From Solirubrobacterales bacterium (lineage in GTDB: Bacteria; Actinomycetota; Thermoleophilia; Solirubrobacterales; Solirubrobacteraceae): a stretch of 7,586 nucleotides of DNA. Shown here piece by piece: positions 5,303-7,586 of the stretch (its first letter is position 1; each line of letters begins with the position of its first letter). Position numbers and translations under genes: made by a program. The stretch spans positions 1 to 7,586 of the forward strand of contig JAOPZO010000239.1 in assembly GCA_025964065.1 (NCBI GenBank). The letters run 5' to 3'. The notes beneath the pieces are model-generated. The model was given only the letters and a program-made list of their open reading frames with translations. It had not been told where the DNA came from and did not search any database.

Positions 5303-6741
5303 GCGCGCCGCGGCTCGTCGCCGGCCTGCTCGGCTTCGCGGTGCTCGCGCTCTCCGCGATGCTCCTCACGGGCGGTGGGGACGACAGCTACCACCTGAAG
5401 CTCCGGCTCGCGAACGCGGGCGGCCTCCGCGACGGCTCCGCCGTCTCGATGGGCGGCGTGCGCGTCGGCGAGGTCGACCTGACGCTCGAGGACGACGACC
5501 GCGTGCTCGTCGACGCGAAGATCGACAAGGGCAGGGGCCCGGTCCCGAAGGACGCGTCCATCGGCATCTCCGCGGTGAACTTCCTGGGCCAGAAGCAGGT
5601 GTCGATCGTCGGCGGGGACCCGGCGAACCCGGCCCCGAGCGGCTTCGAGGTGCCCGCGGGCAAGGTCACGGTCTCGACCGACCTCGACCAGGTGCTGAAC
5701 GCCCTGGACACGGACACCCGCGCCAGGCTCACGATCCTGCTGAACGAGGCGGGCGGGGCCGTCGTCGGCCGCAGGTGGGACATCGACACGTTCATGGAGC
5801 AGGTCCCCGGCGGCCTCGTCGACCTCCGGGCGCTCGTCGACCAGCTCTCGACGGACAACACGACGCTCGCCGAGCTCCTCGCCTCGAGCAACCGCTTCGT
5901 CGCGACGACCACGCGCAAGAAGGCCGAGCTCACCCGCATGGTCGACGCGCTCGGCGGCACCGCCGAGACCGTGGCCACGAAGCGCGCGGAGCTCCGCGCG
6001 ACGCTCGCGCAGGCCCCGGAGACGCTCGCGACGCTTCAGCGCTTCCTCGGCGACCTGCGGACCACGACGGTCCCGCTCGGCCCCGCCGCCCGTGACCTCA
6101 CCGCCGCGGCACCGGCCCTGCGCGAGACGCTCGCGCAGATCTCGCCGTTCACGCAGGCCGCCCGCCCGGCGCTCGGCACCGCCACGAAGCTCGCGCCGTC
6201 GCTCACGAGGCTCGGCACGCAGGCCACCCCGGTGATCCGCGAGGCCGGGGCGCCGGTCCGCGCGCTCGCCGCGCTGTCCGAGGCGGCCCCGCCGCTCACC
6301 GACGCGCTCCAGGACAGCGCCGACAACCTCGTCGCGATCCTCGAGAACTGGTCGCGCGCGATCCAGCTGCGCGACGGCGTCGGCCACGTCTTCCGCGGCG
6401 AGGCCACCGCGAGCCCGAACCTGGTGCTGAGCGCGCTGGACCGCCTCGGCAAGCCGGCGAGCCAGCCCAAGGGGAAGGCCAAGGCCGAGCGCGGCGGCAC
6501 GTCGGTGCCGGCCCCGAGCTCCCCGAGCTCCGGCCGCGCCCCCGCGCCCGCCACGAAGGTGCCGGACCTGCCCGGGGTCCTCGGGAGGACGCTCGAGGAC
6601 ACCCAGCAGGGCGTGAAGGCCGCGACCGACGCCGTCAAGGACGTGCTCGGCGCCGCCGCCGGGCCGCCGAAGAGCGGCGGATCGACCTCCCCGCCGGACC
6701 CGCCCGCCGCCGACCTCCTCGACTTCCTCCTCGGCCCATGA
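5299..6741 (+). CDS. Mce/MlaD family protein (second Mce of the operon)
   Basis: This protein has 480 residues. An N-terminal membrane helix (5-24) leads into an MCE domain at about 31-107 (LRDGSAVSMGGVRVGEVDL, then AVNFLGQKQVSIVGG). A helical tunnel-type region covers about 125-345. It includes LNEAGGAVVGRR and repeated Leu/Ala/Thr-rich segments such as LRATLAQAPETLATLQRFL. The segment NWSRAIQLRDGVGHVFRG (350-367) resembles the end of the helical part in other actinobacterial Mce proteins. The last 95 residues are a Pro/Ala/Ser/Gly/Lys-rich, probably disordered tail ending in LLDFLLGP. No cysteine is visible. The frame stays open far upstream in yrbEB, but the GTG at 5299 with its good ribosome-binding site and GTGA overlap is the natural start. 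It should join the other Mce subunits in a hetero-oligomeric ring or tunnel in the envelope. Confidence 0.93.
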   Translation: MSAPRLVAGLLGFAVLALSAMLLTGGGDDSYHLKLRLANAGGLRDGSAVSMGGVRVGEVDLTLEDDDRVLVDAKIDKGRGPVPKDASIGISAVNFLGQKQVSIVGGDPANPAPSGFEVPAGKVTVSTDLDQVLNALDTDTRARLTILLNEAGGAVVGRRWDIDTFMEQVPGGLVDLRALVDQLSTDNTTLAELLASSNRFVATTTRKKAELTRMVDALGGTAETVATKRAELRATLAQAPETLATLQRFLGDLRTTTVPLGPAARDLTAAAPALRETLAQISPFTQAARPALGTATKLAPSLTRLGTQATPVIREAGAPVRALAALSEAAPPLTDALQDSADNLVAILENWSRAIQLRDGVGHVFRGEATASPNLVLSALDRLGKPASQPKGKAKAERGGTSVPAPSSPSSGRAPAPATKVPDLPGVLGRTLEDTQQGVKAATDAVKDVLGAAAGPPKSGGSTSPPDPPAADLLDFLLGP

Positions 6742-7586
6742 CCCGTCCCCTCCGCCGGCGCCGCGCGCGCACGAACACCGTCCCGCCCCGCCGCATCCTC
6801 ATCCGCGGCGGCCTGGTCGTCGTGCTCTTCTTCGGCTTCCTCTACCTGGCGAGCAGCCTGTACAGCGGCGTCCCGGGCAAGGAGTACGCCTACGTCCGGG
6901 CCGACGTCCCCGAGATCGGCAACCTCATCGTGCACGACCCCGTCCGGGTCGCGGGCATCCGCGTCGGGCAGGTCGACCGGGTCGACGTCGGGCCGGCCGG
7001 GCGCCCGAGCCTGCGCATCCAGCTCGAGCCGGGAACGAACCTCCCCGCGGACACGACGATCGTCGTGCGTGCGAACGGGCTGCTCGGCGCGCGCTTCGTC
7101 CAGCTCCTCCCGGGGCGGAGCCGCACGCAGCTCGCCGACGGCGGGCGCGTCGCCCCCGCGAAGCAGTCGCTGACGTTCGCCGTCCCCGAGACGCTCGACA
7201 CGTTCGACGCGAGAACCCGCGGGAACCTCACGAAGACCCTGAACGAGGCCGGCAAGGGCCTGGCCGGCCGCGGCGAGGGGCTCAACACGACGATCCGCCG
7301 CGTCGCCGACGAGGCCGCCCCGACCCGCAGGACGATCCGGACGGTGCTCGCGCCCCCCGGCGCGCTCGCCCGCCTGCTGCCCTCGATCCGCTCCGGCGTC
7401 GCCCCGCTCGACGCGAACCGCGCGAACCTCACGGACTCCTTCGCCGAGACGGCGCGCGCACTGGCTCCGTTCGTCGAGGAGCGCGAGGGTGTCCGCGCGA
7501 CGCTCGGAGCCGCCCCGGGCACGCTGGCCGCCGCGGACAGCGGCCTGGAGCGCGGCCGCCGGCTCCTCGGCGCCACCCGGGGGCTC
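6738..7586 (+). CDS. Mce/MlaD family protein (third Mce of the operon), 3' partial
   Basis: The frame is open from ATG 6738 through 283 codons to the right edge with no stop, so the gene continues outside. A strongly basic N-terminus (RPLRRRRARTNT) precedes a membrane helix at about residues 24-42. A positive cytoplasmic side is expected for this topology. An MCE domain follows at about 48-126 (LIVHDPVRVAGIRVGQVDRV, then GLLGARFVQLLPG). The helical region then begins with LNEAGKGLAGRGEG (168-181). The start overlaps the previous stop as ATGA. The bases before it are C/T-rich with no ribosome-binding sequence, so translation probably depends on ribosomes finishing the previous gene. Further Mce subunits are expected downstream, since mycobacterial operons carry six. 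Confidence 0.92.
   Translation, partial: MTRPLRRRRARTNTVPPRRILIRGGLVVVLFFGFLYLASSLYSGVPGKEYAYVRADVPEIGNLIVHDPVRVAGIRVGQVDRVDVGPAGRPSLRIQLEPGTNLPADTTIVVRANGLLGARFVQLLPGRSRTQLADGGRVAPAKQSLTFAVPETLDTFDARTRGNLTKTLNEAGKGLAGRGEGLNTTIRRVADEAAPTRRTIRTVLAPPGALARLLPSIRSGVAPLDANRANLTDSFAETARALAPFVEEREGVRATLGAAPGTLAAADSGLERGRRLLGATRGL

Noticed and set aside
2241..6935. Several long antisense frames across the mce operon
   Set aside because: They give repetitive Arg/Asp/Glu/Ala/Ser-biased translations with no recognisable family and mirror the codon bias of the plus-strand genes.
1..7586. CRISPR arrays, tRNA or rRNA genes, insertion sequences, attachment sites
   Set aside because: No regularly spaced repeats, cloverleaf-like segments, transposase motifs or terminal inverted repeats were recognised on reading either strand.

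Overview
This window is about 7.6 kb of very GC-rich DNA. Codons end mostly in G or C, GTG starts are common, and genes abut or overlap by 4 bases. Paired YrbE permeases followed by consecutive Mce proteins point to an actinobacterium. The protein style suggests the deep-branching class Thermoleophilia (Solirubrobacterales-like), but that placement is an inference; no rRNA or marker gene is present.

Left part (1-1243): the 3' part of a tandem-domain universal stress protein gene runs in from the left edge. Its last codons contain a palindrome with the 7-1-7 layout of a Fur/PerR-family operator. Just downstream lies a degraded catalase gene. The conserved N-terminal catalase block is joined directly to short C-terminal pieces. 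The catalytic core is missing, no start codon lies in the main frame, and there is a probable 2-base frameshift near the start. A short gene-free convergent junction follows.

Middle (1244-2258): a minus-strand LuxR-family regulator (GAF-like N-terminal region, C-terminal GerE helix-turn-helix) is transcribed away from the large plus-strand operon. The 100-base divergent spacer holds a 16-bp perfect palindrome and a separate 7-bp inverted repeat, both candidate operators.

Right part (2259-7586): this is the first half of an mce lipid-transport operon. It has two MlaE/YrbE permeases (A then B) and three successive Mce proteins, the third cut by the window end. Gaps of 2 and 3 bases and two 4-base overlaps indicate one tightly coupled transcript. 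Together the permease pair and the Mce proteins should form a Mce transporter moving lipids or sterols across the envelope. The ATPase (MceG/Mkl/MlaF type) and the remaining Mce subunits are not in the window. The transporter belongs to a known family. The most unusual item is the catalase ghost with its apparently surviving peroxide/metal-type operator.
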